From: Platycnemis pennipes
Lineage: Eukaryota > Arthropoda > Insecta > Odonata > Platycnemididae
Direction of reading: 5' to 3'
Assembly: GCA_933228895.1 (NCBI GenBank)
Contig: OW121853.1
Span: forward strand, 126,376,133-126,440,132
DNA length: 64,000 nucleotides
The notes under the pieces were generated by a model, which was not told the DNA's origin, ran no database searches, and was given only the letters and a program-made list of their open reading frames with translations. This document shows positions 34,316 to 45,781 of the stretch, piece by piece. Made by a program: the position numbers and the translations under genes. Numbering within the stretch: the first letter of the stretch is position 1; each line of letters starts with the position of its first letter.

Positions 34316-34980
34316 TTCAAGTCATTCATTATCCAGGAATTCATTATTCCTCTGTAATTTTTTGTAAGCTAAATGTGATGAAAGATTGTAGGTTTTCTAC
34401 ATAGATAATTGTAGGTTTTGTGAGTTTATTTTTTTATCTCTAAGAGGCATCCTATCCAGTGTGCATAGTAATTTCTTCAAAGTGTCAATATCTCATAGAA
34501 AGGTTTCTTAGGTCTTCCATGAAGCTTCAATTCTGCCACACAATTTAAAAATAGAGTTTATTTATGTCATTGCAGTTGGTTGCAGAATATTTCAGTGCAT
34601 TCACACTCCTTGAAGCTTTTACTGTAATTTCTCATAAAAATTACAAAGCGTTAGGTATCCCCTAAAAATATAAATTGGAGTCCTTCTGGAGACACCCTGG
34701 CACATAGATCCACAATTGAATTTGTTCCTTCTTAGGAGTTTTGCGTTTAGCGGGAGTTCATAAGGTAGAGGTTTTATTGTATTATATATAAATATTTCTT
34801 ACAAAAAAATCATACCGTATATAAAGTTTGGCAATAGGCTCTTATTAAGTATAATGAATACGTCATCAAATACTTTTTTTACATTTGCAAAAATAGCATC
34901 AAAATGCTATTGAATCATGTAAATCCAAAACTCAAGTCGCATTTTAAAAAAATGTAAATTAAAGGGGTGGGCTGGCTGGC

Positions 34981-35190
34981 TGTAAATTAAAGGGGTGGCC
35001 TTCTGGAGCCCCCTGGCACTTGGACCTCTTCACATCTATTGTGCCAACCCACATTTAACCTGCCTGCCACTCGCAGACGGGGGACAAAAGTATGGAGGGG
35101 TTACCCATCCAACCTCCCTCCCGGCCCAGTGTTGCTTAACTTCGGTGATCTTATGGAAACCAGTGTGTCAGCTTGGCTAGGCCCTTGTCC
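34981..35190 (-). repeat. 5S-rRNA-derived SINE, copy 2
   Basis: The best-preserved copy. The minus strand reads GCCAAGCTGACACACTGG, ATAAGATCACCGAAGTTAAG, CAACACTGGGC and GGTTGGATGGGTAACCC, in 5S rRNA order. The tail ends AGAAGGCCACCCCTTTAATT, and a partial second copy of the tail is present at about 34955-34980. Confidence 0.85.
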
Positions 35191-35225
35191 AAGTCACATT
35201 TAACTAATTCATATTCTTTCCTCAG

Positions 35226-35437
35226 CATCTGTGGCAAAGGAAGAAGACAGCGGCCGAGAGAAGGCAAGAAGCACCAGCCACCACCAGAGCACCGTTGCCA
35301 TTTCGGTAGAAGTGTCCGAGTTGAAAGCGAGGATCCGTCGGCTGCGGCAGGAGCTGGAGGAGAGGACGGAAACCCTGGGGGACTGTAGGGAGGAGCTAAA
35401 GCAATCACATACGGAGACTGGTGCTTTAAGGAGAAGG
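35226..35437 (+). CDS. Girdin: Girdin exon 6 (start of coiled coil)
   Basis: It encodes ASVAKEEDSGREKARSTSHH, then the heptad-rich VSELKARIRRLRQELEERTE and GDCREELKQSHTETGALRRR. The acceptor is TTCCTCAG. The donor GTTTGT at 35438 is weak but gives the correct phase (0) with exon 7. It marks the switch from the HOOK domain to the long coiled coil. Confidence 0.8.
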
Positions 35438-36060
35438 GTTTGTTGTTTTCACTGTCCCTTCTCATCACTACCTGCTTCTAATGCCATTGGTGACATTGTT
35501 CCAAGAGCACAAAGGTTGCAAGATACCTAATGTAAACACAATTTTTACATCTACATCTGGTATATAGCAAACCCTATGGTTTACTATGAACTGGATATAG
35601 ATAGATGCAGAGGAAATGCAATGTGTCTACGAAAGTGGAACCAATGTTATTTCATTGTTTCAGCATTGCATTAACATTGGTTTCCTCATTTGGAAGAGAG
35701 AGCTTATCAAACTCAGTGACACCAACATACTTTACTGAAGGACCCTCACCGAATAGTGCATCATATATATGCAAAATGTTTTCCTGTTTATAGTAATACC
35801 ATAGTTCATTCTTTTAGTCCTGAGGTTAATATTTCCAATTTAATCTTTTATGTAGAATGTTTCAATTTAGTTGACCTTTGACACTGATGTGTGGTTAATT
35901 CATATTTGGACAGAACTTGAAGGTGTATTCACACTTTCTGTTCCCTTATTAGTGCCTGTAAAAATTAAATTATTTCAGGGTCCATAATTGGTAGTAAACT
36001 TATTTCATGACTTATTTGATATTTTCAAACCAGAATTAATTTTTCTAATCAGTGGGGCTA

Positions 36061-39000
36061 CAGTAGAAACTCGAAAATACGAACTTCGAAATTACGAAAT
36101 TTTGATTTTACGAAGCAAAATATTCGGTCCCGACCAAAAGGGTATCTAAGTGTATGTAACAGTACGCGACATTACGAAATAACGAAGTTTTAAAATTACG
36201 AACCTCGGATCTTGGTCCCGACGTGAAAAAGTTACTCGTTTATACGAATGATGATGGATCACAGTAACGTTTTCCGGCGCTCCTTGTCAGAGTTAAACAT
36301 CTAATTAATCATCGTCGCCGAATACAATCTGCACTGAATGTATTACCTGAACGATATCTCATTTTTCAATGCTACAATAGTAAGGACGACTTTGAATCGT
36401 AGGCATCGTAGCTCATAAAATATGAAACCAATCTGACATAAAATGCATTCGTCTTTGTAACCACGAGTCCACAGAGTTGCCAACGAGTAAGGAAAACGTA
36501 AATTTGTAATTTAACTAAATACACATTCTCCCACATCGCCCAGCCGCGGAAATAGGATGTAGACGCCTGAATGAAACCACCCGGCCGCGTCGTCTAGCCG
36601 CGACGTCCAGACGCGACAGTTGGACGTGGCCGCTGGACGCCCCAGTGAAACCAGACCTTAAGGACGACTTTGAATCGTAGGTATCGTAGTTCATAAAATA
36701 TGGAACCAATCGGACAAAAAATGCGTTTTGCTTTGTTACCACGAGTCCACAGAGTTGCCAACGAGTAAAAAAATGTAAAGTAGTCGTGTACGGATATACT
36801 CGCCGGCGAGAGACTAATTGCTACAACCAGCATTTTCCTCTCATGATCCCTGGCATTTATGTTACCAGTTTTCCCAAACATAAATCCATGATGAATATTC
36901 CTGGTATAGAAGTCGTTTGCTGCGCGTTTGCAATAACTATGACATGTATCGGAGATGGTGCTATGTTGTTCGAGCTGTAGATTCAGTCGTGAATATAACC
37001 CAAGGAAGCTTTTTTTCTTCTCACTATTTCAGACTTATTACACTCAACCTTGCTTGACGGCATAATTATTCCGGGTGGCAAAAGTTATCATCGAAGGACT
37101 CATGTTTAATTTACAGTCCTCATTGAGCGTTTTGATGTAGCCATCGAGCAAGGCTCTTCATACGCATTTCCCTTCCCTTCTTCCACCGCCAACAGCGAAG
37201 AAAATCAGAGAAAGTATGAGTTCGCATGGTTCATAGGGCCATTTAGTTTAACGCACATTAATTCTAAAGGAAGACTAGTTCTGGGCGCATGCAAAATCAA
37301 TGGGAAAAAACGCTCAAGCACCCATATATATATTTATATCGGAAAATGGTGTACCCTCCTCCCCTTTTCACTCCAACATAGCGATCGAAGAAATATCCTA
37401 AAAGAGAAATCACTAGGCAGTCCCCACCAGGAAAATTCACCCAGCTCTCCTTCTCCTTTGCTCCAAAACCTCGGCATACTCTCCCCCATCACCTTTCTCT
37501 CTCACTTGCGGCTAACCTATCCCTCCCACACTGGCTATATTTCCCCTTCAAGTGACCCTCCGTGACCCCCTTCCCGCTCTATGAGTGGGCACGAGCCATC
37601 CCCCTCACACCCGAGCCCCCCGTGCCCGCCCTCCGGGATATCAGGCCCCTTCAAGTGCCCTTCCGTCCCACCACCTCAACGCTAGGCTAGCATGAGATGC
37701 CCCACGCTGACTTTGCAGGCCCCCCATACCAGCTCTTGGGCCATTTAAGAAGTTCCCTCCCCAATCTCAAGGAATCTGTGCACGCCGATGGGTCTAACTC
37801 AGCGTAAATATTGTTTTGCGGGCAAATCTTGATTCATGGTAAAAGCTCCACTCGCCAGAGTCATGTCTTCCCTCTCCGCCGACGCAGCAAATTGGGGTAA
37901 GGGAGGAGGAAGATAAGATGCGACTATTCGGCGTAAAGCTGATGATTCATTCGAGGTTTAGTCTTCGCGCGCAGCCCTTGGCCTTGAACCCCAGGTGGAT
38001 CACCCTCACAACAGACGTAAGATACTAAGAGACCATGGGCCTCGCAGCTGTTTTTGTGAGTGGGCGAATGGAGTAACCCCCACCCACAGCGAGGGGGAAA
38101 GGAGGGAAAGAAGGCAGCTTCCAGCTTGATGCGTGGCCTGACCTGGAGCTGCAATGCTGGACGCAAGTCTCCTTGCTTGATCGTAAGCAAAGGAAAAACG
38201 ATTAGTAAAAATATCCCACATTTCAATTCAATAGCGAATGTTTAAAAGAATTCTGAGATATAATGAATGAAGAGCAGGCAGGCAGACCTAATCTGAATAG
38301 AACCACAGCTGAAGCTTTCGTGTAGTAGAGTGAAAAACGAAAATTATTGATTTATAATGTTAGCATCGTTAGTAGCCGATGAAGTGTATAAGGAACTATC
38401 AACCTTCACCGTTGAAGTGCGTGGCTTGTACACCCTACTTCTGAAAGGAGGTACACAGTTGGACTCTTCTATAAGCTCTTCTTTCAGCTCTGTCATCTCG
38501 GAAATAACCACGCACAAATAAGCTGAATCCAAGGGAGAAAAACGATTGTTATTTCGGGAAATTAATGGGCTTAGCATTATTTATACAAAATACATAACGT
38601 GTATCCATCGCATAGAATCCGCGAGAGAATCTCATTTTCACTGTCTTAGCTTAACGTAGGTAGATACATATATTATGCCCGACGCGGAGAAAGGGCCATC
38701 TTCTAACGAAATTTTATTCCTCTAATTTCAATATCAGGTGCCAATGATCGCGCAAGTCGCACACTTCCTTATTGTATGCATCAATCAGTAATACTAATGA
38801 TGAAACATCGCTCACGCCTCAGTTGAAGAGTTCTCCAGTTAGGAAATAATATAGAAAAATGCGCTATGAAGCTTCATAGGCTTGTTCCAAACTGCACAAA
38901 AAATTGGGCAAAAGACGCTTCATTGCCTAATCATTCATTGGAAAAAAATAACGGCAAGTCAGTTGTCGCGATGTAAATTTCTGCGGGGCTTAGATGGGAG

Positions 39001-39327
39001 TTTAATTCTTCCGAGTTTCGGGATTTCCGCCGTGAAAAGATGGAACGATGTGGTGGAAATCCCGAAAATCGGAAGAATCAACCTCCGACAAATTAGTTGC
39101 GTTAAACTGTTTGCACCTTGTGGGCATGAACACACATTTAAGTATACTTTTATGAATTATAACTTCGTAAATCATGCAAGTACGTCGCGAGAGTTCATCT
39201 TAATTTAAGGAAACGACAAAGAGCTTCATCGCGATGTTTTTGAAAGATACTCGTTGATACGAAATTTGATATTACGAAGTGCCGATTTTTCCGGTCCCGT
39301 CGACTTCGTAATTTCGAGTTTCTACTG
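36061..39327. mobile_element. Pogo/Tigger-like DNA transposon, non-coding
   Basis: A 3,267-bp stretch bounded by inverted CAGTAGAAACTCGAAA(A/T)TAC ends, with TA on both outer sides (36059-36060 and 39328-39329). Repeated TTACGAA motifs near both ends are typical of pogo-type elements. No transposase frame is evident. The interior includes a direct repeat (36381-36493 and 36658-36768) and a C-rich region (about 37360-37760). Confidence 0.7.
36381..36768 (+). repeat. Direct repeat inside the pogo-like element
   Basis: About 110 bases beginning TAAGGACGACTTTGAATCGT recur from 36658 at high identity, through CCACGAGTCCACAGAGTTGC. The spacer between them is GC-rich (about 36530-36657) and ends CCAGTGAAACCAGACC. 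It may itself be an insertion flanked by duplicated sequence. Confidence 0.6.
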
Positions 39328-39453
39328 TATTCGCTAAGGTGCCGAAAGTTACGCGGAAATTCTTGCGGCCGGCCCGTGAAATGACGTCAAAGTCCCAAAA
39401 TTGGTTAAATTATTAAATATGAGTGGCAATTTTCGACAAAGAAATCTTTACTT

Positions 39454-39487
39454 CGACCGGTTTCGATGTGATACATCATCATCAGGT
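39454..39487 (-). ncRNA. Hammerhead-ribozyme-like motif (tentative)
   Basis: On the minus strand the order is CTGATGA, a 5-bp stem GATGT/ACATC with loop ATC, then GAAAC followed by CGGTC. These are the conserved core pieces of a hammerhead ribozyme with stem II. Penelope-like elements often carry such ribozymes. I could not find a convincing stem I, so this may be a decayed or partial copy. Confidence 0.35.
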
Positions 39488-39674
39488 CTGATCTGATGAT
39501 GTCATCATCTGATCTTGCGGTGGGGTAGGTAGCAAGAATGGGGTTTCCGCCGCGTCAAACGAACCGATGACGATCGGACGACTTCACATGTTGAGATATA
39601 TATTTTTTATTAATGTTATTGGTTAAATATTCGTTCCTATTTCTGTGATAAAGCGATTTTATTCGCTGCAATGC

Positions 39675-40608
39675 GACTCATGTACATCTACTAAAACTCA
39701 GTAATGGCAGTAATGCGAGTATATGCCCTTTCATTGCAATTAAACACTATGCTGTACTAAACTTGTCAAATAGTTATGTCAGGGTTGAAATCAACTAATT
39801 TCTATGACAAATAGTAGTCATCTGCTCATTCTGGGAAAAACAACAGATATTACTTGAAATTCTCTCTGTGCAGTGTATCTGCTTCGAATTGAAAGGAATT
39901 AAAAAGTGGATCTCAATGGTATTGATTCGCTGTATAGCATAGGCATTATTCCTAAGGCTAGGAGACTCACTTTAGCCAAAGTGAATGAAACTCACAGCCA
40001 TGAATTCCAAAAAAAACTGGTAAATATTTTTCTACAAATTTATTATGGCCGCAACTGAATTAAGTTCTTGTAGCTTCAAGTTGGTAGATCTCATAATAAG
40101 GGAATAAGTGAATTAATTCATCCCATGGAGTATTTTAAGCAAATGCAGTTATGCATTAATTAGTGAAAGGGGTATATTTAGTGCTCGTCGATTTGTGTTT
40201 AAAGAGGCCATTTTAACATGGGAAAGCCAGGGATGCATTCTAACTAGGAAATTTCAAAACAAAGTTCCAACTGACCCAGTATATTTCAGTGAAAAGACCA
40301 GGAAATGCCTTTTTTGAAGAAAGCATATTGTTTGAAATACCTTCAATAATATTTCGCAGCTGATGAAAGTCAATTTTAGAACTTTGCTCGAGTTAATTTG
40401 AAATTCCCTCTTTTTTTTTTCTGTGCCTTCTACAGTGCTGACATCTGGCAATGATTTCGAGAACTATTTACTCGCGGGTACAGAAAGCGATCGCAAATTC
40501 TTAACTAGCGACGTAAAACATTTCATATGAAATATTGTTTCTTCAAAATGCATCAAGATTTGAACATAAGTAATTTATTATTACAAAATTAGTATTCTTT
40601 AATGAAAC
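39675..40608 (+). mobile_element. Left part of a pogo-like element split by a related insertion
   Basis: This stretch is the reverse complement of about 41480-42415 inside the element at 40611-42646, and it matches 48370-48882 directly. It stops exactly at the TA that flanks the 40611 element and resumes at 42649. Confidence 0.7.
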
Positions 40609-40610
40609 TA

Positions 40611-42646
40611 CAGTAGAACCTCTTTTTTACGAACCTCTAATTTACGAAATGACACCAATTTACGAACCATTCCACCGGTCCCGATCTTTGTACATAGGAA
40701 AACCATGTAAAATGACCTCTATTTTACGAAACCTCGATTTTATTGATTTACGAAGTGAGAGTCCGGTCCCTTGGAGTGATTGACCTCTGTTTTACGAAGT
40801 TTTTGAAATGATTTTGTAGCACTGAACTCTGTACAACAGAATAATGATCGCTGTATACCGCGAGAGGAGCAGCTGAAGCCAGATAGGTCATGCTGAGAGG
40901 GCCCTAGGTCCAAGTATTTCATATGGGAAAATGTGGAAAAATCGAACGTGAGCATAGTGCTTTTTGAAGTGCTTAAACTGTAGCAAAAATCCCAGAGATT
41001 GATCATCCAAATCGCAATTCAATACTAATTACATGATCCAAGGAAAAAATGTTCAAAGACGCATGGCACGACGCCTACTTCTCGAAAACAATGTCCCAGT
41101 TCATAAAATAATCGGATTAGTGCTTGGTAATTTCTATTCCTTTTCTATCATTTTGTGTATTGTGAATACTAGTCGTCGCAAAGGATCCATATTTTCTCTG
41201 GAATTATTTAAAATTAGCTTTAAGGTAGCCGCCGCAACACCAATTCAGAGCTTACTTCAGCCTAGGCTTTCACTTGAAAGCTTTGTGACCCGACCCGAAG
41301 ATGACTCCGGGTCCCTCATCCCTTCCATTGCTATCCTTATACCTTTCCTCCCGGTCTGAAGCGCCTATTAGTGCGGAAACAGACTTGAAAACACCCATGA
41401 CTGAAGTATGACTGAAAGCTTTCACTTGAAAATAGCATTCCCGTAGGAAGTTCGTTGCTGCAGCTGTCGTGGAGTTTAGTTTTATTAAAAATGCTAATTT
41501 TGCAATAATAAATTACTTATATTCAAATATTGATGCAATTTGATTATTTAATTTTTCATTTGAAGTGTTTTACGTCGTTAGGTAAGAATTCGCGATCGCT
41601 TTCTGTAGCCGCGAGTAAATAGTTCTCGCAAATCACCGCTAGATGTCAGCACTGTAGCAAGCATATTATAAAAGAGGGAATTTCAAATTTACTCGAGTGA
41701 AGTTCTAAAATTGAGTTAAATCAGCTGCGAAATATTATTAAATGCATTTAAAACAATGCGTTTTCTTTAAAAAAGGCATTTTCTGGTCTTTTCATGGAAA
41801 TATACTGGGTTAGTTGGAACTTTGTTTTGAAATTTCCTAGTTAAAATGTATCCCTGGCTTTCCCATGTTAAAATGGCTTCTTTAAACAAAAATTGACTAG
41901 CACAAAATATACCCCTTTCGTTAACTAATGTATAACTGCATATGCTTAAAATACACTGCAGAATGAGTTAATTCTCCTATTCCCCTTATTTTTAGATTTA
42001 CCAACCAGCTACAAGAACTTAATTCAGTTGCAGCAGCCAAGTTCATACCATTATAAATTTCTAGAAAAATATCCACCTGTTTTTTTTAATTCATGGCTGT
42101 TTCATTCTCTTTTACTAAAGTGAGTGTCCTAGCCTTAGGAATAACGCCTATGCTATACAGCGAATCAATACAATTGAGGTGTAATTTTTAAATCCTTTCA
42201 ATTTATTGCAAATACACTGCACACAGAGAATTTCACGTAATATTTGTTGTTTTTCCCTGAATGAGCAGATGACTATTATTTGTTATAGTAATTAGTTTGA
42301 TTTCAACCCTAACATAACTATTTGACAAGTTAAGTGCAGCATAGTGTTTAATTGCATTGAAAGTATACTCGCATTCTTGTCAGCAGAGTTTTAGTAGACG
42401 TACATTTGTCGCAGATCAAGCCTCTTATGTGCATGATGTGCCTCCATGCTGTGGGAGGTGTTGCCAGAGCATGGGAGTGTCACCGCAATAACTATTTCCT
42501 ACTGTTGGAGATCAGCTGGTTTTGGTGACACATCAGTTCCGGAGACAAAGGAGTTAGTGGAAGAAAACCTCCAATTTACAAACCCTCTTATTTACAAAGC
42601 TCAAATTTTTGGGTCCCTTCAACTTCGTAAAATAGAGGTTCTACTG
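40611..42646. mobile_element. Pogo/Tigger-like element inserted in an inverted relative
   Basis: A 2,036-bp element with ends CAGTAGAACCTC..GAGGTTCTACTG, flanked by TA (40609-40610 and 42647-42648). The ends carry several TTACGAA repeats. It has no transposase-like frame. Its central part (about 41100-42415) is an inverted version of the sequence flanking it on both sides, giving a large imperfect palindrome. Confidence 0.8.
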
Positions 42647-42648
42647 TA

Positions 42649-42880
42649 TATTCCACGACAGCTGCAGCGAAGAACTACGTATGGGAATGCTACTATCAAG
42701 TGAAAGGCTGAACAAAGTTCTGAGTTGGGGTTGTGGCGGCTATCTTAAAGCTAATTTTAAATAATTCCAGAGAAAATATGGACCTTTGTGATGACAGAGT
42801 TAGGTATTCGCAGTACACAAAATGATAGGAAAGGAATAGAAATTACCAACAACTAGTCCGCTAATTTTATGAACCTTACC
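42649..42880 (+). mobile_element. Right part of the split pogo-like element
   Basis: It starts TTCCACGACAGCTGCAG and is the inverse of about 41100-41476. It matches 48890-49110, where it directly follows the sequence seen at 40608. It is therefore the continuation of the left part across the insertion. Confidence 0.7.
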
Positions 42881-43176
42881 CTACAGAGTACCCTTGTGGA
42901 TCACATTCTCTTACACAAGCAGGGTTCACAAGGAATCTCCTTCACCAGTGACCTTTCACACGCACACAAGTGAAAGGAGTAAGGATGGGGAAAGGATGCC
43001 CAACATCAAAAACTGACACTGGGTGTTTCGTCAATTGATATTCTGGTCACATCAGTCTTTTATCATCCATATTTTTTCAATGCATTTCCACTGCAGGTGA
43101 TAGGAATTCATCTGCGTAGACATTTTACTGCACGTGGAGACATGATATGTCATAGTGTTTTTATTGTTCTCTGTAG

Positions 43177-43355
43177 GTGCAAGAGTTGACAGAGAAGGCC
43201 AGAGAGTATGCCACATACCAAGATGAACTCGATGCCCTGAGGGAGCGTGCAGTGCAGGCTGACCAAATGGAAGAGGATGTTCGTCGGTACAAAGAGCGCC
43301 TCAGGGAAATGGAAATTTATAGAGTGATGGTGGAAGAACTGCGAGAGGATAATCG
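43177..43355 (+). CDS. Girdin: Girdin exon 7 (coiled coil)
   Basis: It encodes VQELTEKAREYATYQDELDA to IYRVMVEELREDN and two bases of Arg, with regular heptads. The region D-LR-RA-QAD--E--V-RYKERL is conserved in hook-related proteins. The acceptor is CTCTGTAG and the donor is GTGCGT. It ends in phase 2. Confidence 0.87.
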
Positions 43356-43997
43356 GTGCGTTTCTTAGACAAAAGTAATTTTCTTTCTGCAAAGTGTTCA
43401 CTTCTGCCATACCCTTGGCCATCTTATTGTAAAATTGAGTGAGTCACTTAAAAGCTTTAACTTCTCCTGGCTTTAATGTGCAAACTGGGGACGTGACTTT
43501 GATCAAACTTGTTTTCCTCTCTCTCTCTCCTGACCTGCATTTCTTTCCATGGTGCCAAGCAAGTCCATTATTTTGTGTACAAGAGTAGCCCATCATTGCA
43601 AGTTATTTCATGGGCACTTTTGGTCTTATGGTTGAAAGTATGGTAATTAGTGATGGGGCGAATCCAAAATTTGATTGAATCCGAATCCTGTTTTTTTATC
43701 AAATCCAAATCTCGAATTCTAATCTCAAATCCTAATCCTCCTCAATTTTATTAAATTCAAGTCTTCCTTTTATCTGTAAATTGTTAAATAATGCTTCCTT
43801 TCACATGAATTCTCTAATAAAATTTGATCAAAGCTGAATCTTATTTCTTAATGTAAATAATAAATTAGTAATGGTCATATAGTCCCCGCTCACTGAAATT
43901 AAGGACATGTTCGAGGGCAAATATAAGGAATGGGTAATTTCAAAAGTAAATCAAAGTTTAATTTTTCTTAAATCAAATTGAAAATTAAATGAAAACA

Positions 43998-44204
43998 TTA
44001 AAAGTTTTTGTTTAGAATATGCAGCATTTTCGCTCTGTTAGTATCTAATTGATTTCTATTTTTATAAACCAAATTTCCAGGAATACTGAAGGCTCTTTCT
44101 GATAATCCTGTTGCTGGAAGAATACAGAGGAACTGTTTTGTTATAATTTTCAAATTGGGGAATTTCAAAGAATTCATATGTGGACTAGAATTATTGCCAT
44201 ACAA
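43998..44204 (-). pseudogene. hAT transposase C-terminal fragment
   Basis: The frame encodes FPNLKIITKQFLCILPATGL, then SERAFSIPGNLVYKNRNQLD and LHILNKNF with a stop. The pattern PAT--SERAFS-.GN-V-K.RN-L is the hAT dimerisation domain. The rest of the transposase is not intact, so this is a relic. Confidence 0.8.
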
Positions 44205-44266
44205 TATGCTGCTTAGACATTTACTACCATGGTTTTTACGATTTAAATGCTAAAAACAAGCAATTA

Positions 44267-45131
44267 TAGTAAGTCCTCGACTTTCGCGGATATTCAGTTA
44301 GGCCGGTGAAATGCTTATGGTTGTCGGCATTTTTGTTGCCGTGACAGATTTAACCGCGTGACGACCCGTGACTCATTGCCAAGCGTGCAAAAGTTGATGC
44401 CAAACTATCTTGATCATCGTGATGGTGATAAAGTCTGATGTGATCAGGCATCAACATCTTTTTTCGGCGTCGTTTGATCTTCCCGCGTAAGTTGATGTGT
44501 AGTTAATAACCTACTCCATAGATGACGCCTGTTGTCCATTACAGTAAAAAAAGAAGGCATAAGACAAAACACCACAACTTACCTATCCATTTTTGATCCA
44601 TTAGCGGTGTCGCTTTCACGGTGGCAATCAGCGACAATTACCGAAAACACCATCTTTTTAGAGGCTGTTAAGTAAACATAATACGACAAAGCCGAGAGTA
44701 ACACAAATCCAATCTTTCTTGCACTGGATATTGAAATCTAAAATAAGTATAATTACCCAAAACTTCTTTTTTTGCTGTAATGGACAACAGGCGTCATCTA
44801 TGGAGTACATTATTAACTACGCATCGAATTACTTGGGAAGATCAAACTACACTGAAAAAAGATGATGTCTGATCACATCAGACTTGTTCACCTTCAAGAT
44901 GATCAAATATCACCTATCAAATTATGGGTCTTAAACTAGAGTTGGCATTATGAACACCCGTACTTTTGCTTCAACTCTTGCGCGGTAGGCAATGAGTCGC
45001 AGGTCATAATGCGGTTCAATCTGTCGCGGCAATAGAAACGTGGAGAAACGTATGTACGTCACCAGCCTACTGAACATCTGCGTAACTCCGGATCCATGTA
45101 ACTTGGATCCGCGTAAGTTGAGGACTTACTG
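44267..45131. mobile_element. Fold-back element with long inverted repeats, pogo-like ends
   Basis: The ends read TAGTAAGTCCTCGACTTTCG and, inverted, CAGTAAGTCCTCAACTTACG, resembling Tigger-type ends. Inverted similarity continues inward for roughly 280-350 bp (44267-44545 against 44775-45131), including a nearly perfect inner stretch around GATGACGCCTGTTGTCCATT (44522-44541, and 44781-44801 inverted). The central loop is about 230 bp and non-coding. Confidence 0.7.
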
Positions 45132-45487
45132 CAGTTCTCAGCCACTAGTACAAAGAATCCACACCACTGGTATTCAAATCTTTAATCCATTGATTTTGAT
45201 CGAATCTTTGGATTCGATCGAATCTTGCATCCATGGATTCGATAGGATTCAACCGAATCTTTGAATCCCTGCCCCAACCTTAGTGATAACGTTACTTCAT
45301 TTCATGGAGAAGGGACAGAAGATGATGCCTTGTAACAGTCGTAGACTGGCATTCAGGGAAACATAAACTCTTCAAAGAAATGTAATTCCCTATCCCACTT
45401 GGGAATCCAGGTGTTTGGTGTGGGGGATGAAGGTGTAGAGGGAGGTGATATCGATAAGTATGTTATACAGGTTATAGTGCCCCTAAT

Positions 45488-45720
45488 AAAATAAATTGAA
45501 GGGGTAGGTGGGGCCTTCTGGAACCCCCTGGCACTTAGACCTCTTTAGATCCATTCTACCCACTTGTATTTAACCTGCCTGCCACTTGCAGGCAGGAGAC
45601 AAGAGCACTGTGGATGAGGTATGGATGAGGGTCACCCATCCAACCTCCGTCCTGGCCCAACATTACTTAAATTCCGTGATCTAATGGAAACTGGTGATTC
45701 AACGTGGCTTGGCCCTTGTC
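45488..45720 (-). repeat. 5S-rRNA-derived SINE, copy 3
   Basis: The minus strand reads GCCAAGCCACGTTGAATCAC, TTAGATCACGGAATTTAAG, TTGGGCCAGGAC and GGTTGGATGGGTGACCC. It shares the tail with copies 1 and 2, ending CCAGAAGGCCCCACCTACCC, then CTTCAATTTATT. Confidence 0.8.
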
Positions 45721-45781
45721 CCTATAGTGCCCCTAGTTTGAAGAGAGATCGGATGCTTTTCCAGCATATGGTGTTTGTAAA

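Larger units (their letters stand above)
35438..43176 (+). other. Girdin intron 6 (transposon-filled)
   Basis: A 7.7 kb intron dominated by two pogo/Tigger-like elements (36061-39327 and 40611-42646) and the split copy of the second around it (39675-40608 and 42649-42880). The stretch 39328-39674 holds a hammerhead-like motif. No coding exon is seen. Confidence 0.65.
43648..45282 (-). mobile_element. Decayed hAT element containing a fold-back insertion
   Basis: The left end reads TAGTGATGGGGCGAATCC and the right end, inverted, reads TAAGGTTGGGGCAGGGATTC, imperfect inverted ends rich in GAATC motifs. The minus strand at 43998-44204 encodes the C-terminal dimerisation region of a hAT transposase. 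The interior from 44267 to 45131 is a separate fold-back element. Boundaries are approximate and no clear 8-bp duplication was found. Confidence 0.55.

Noticed and set aside
35100..35190. A genuine 5S rRNA gene
   Set aside because: The sequence is diverged, the 5S 3' third is missing and it is fused to a tail shared by two other copies.
37924..38226. Minus-strand frames of 71-100 codons
   Set aside because: They lie inside the pogo-like element, overlap each other in different frames and show no transposase motif.
40611..42646. An intact transposase in the pogo-like element
   Set aside because: No frame longer than about 110 codons and no pogo-type DDE or helix-turn-helix motif are visible.
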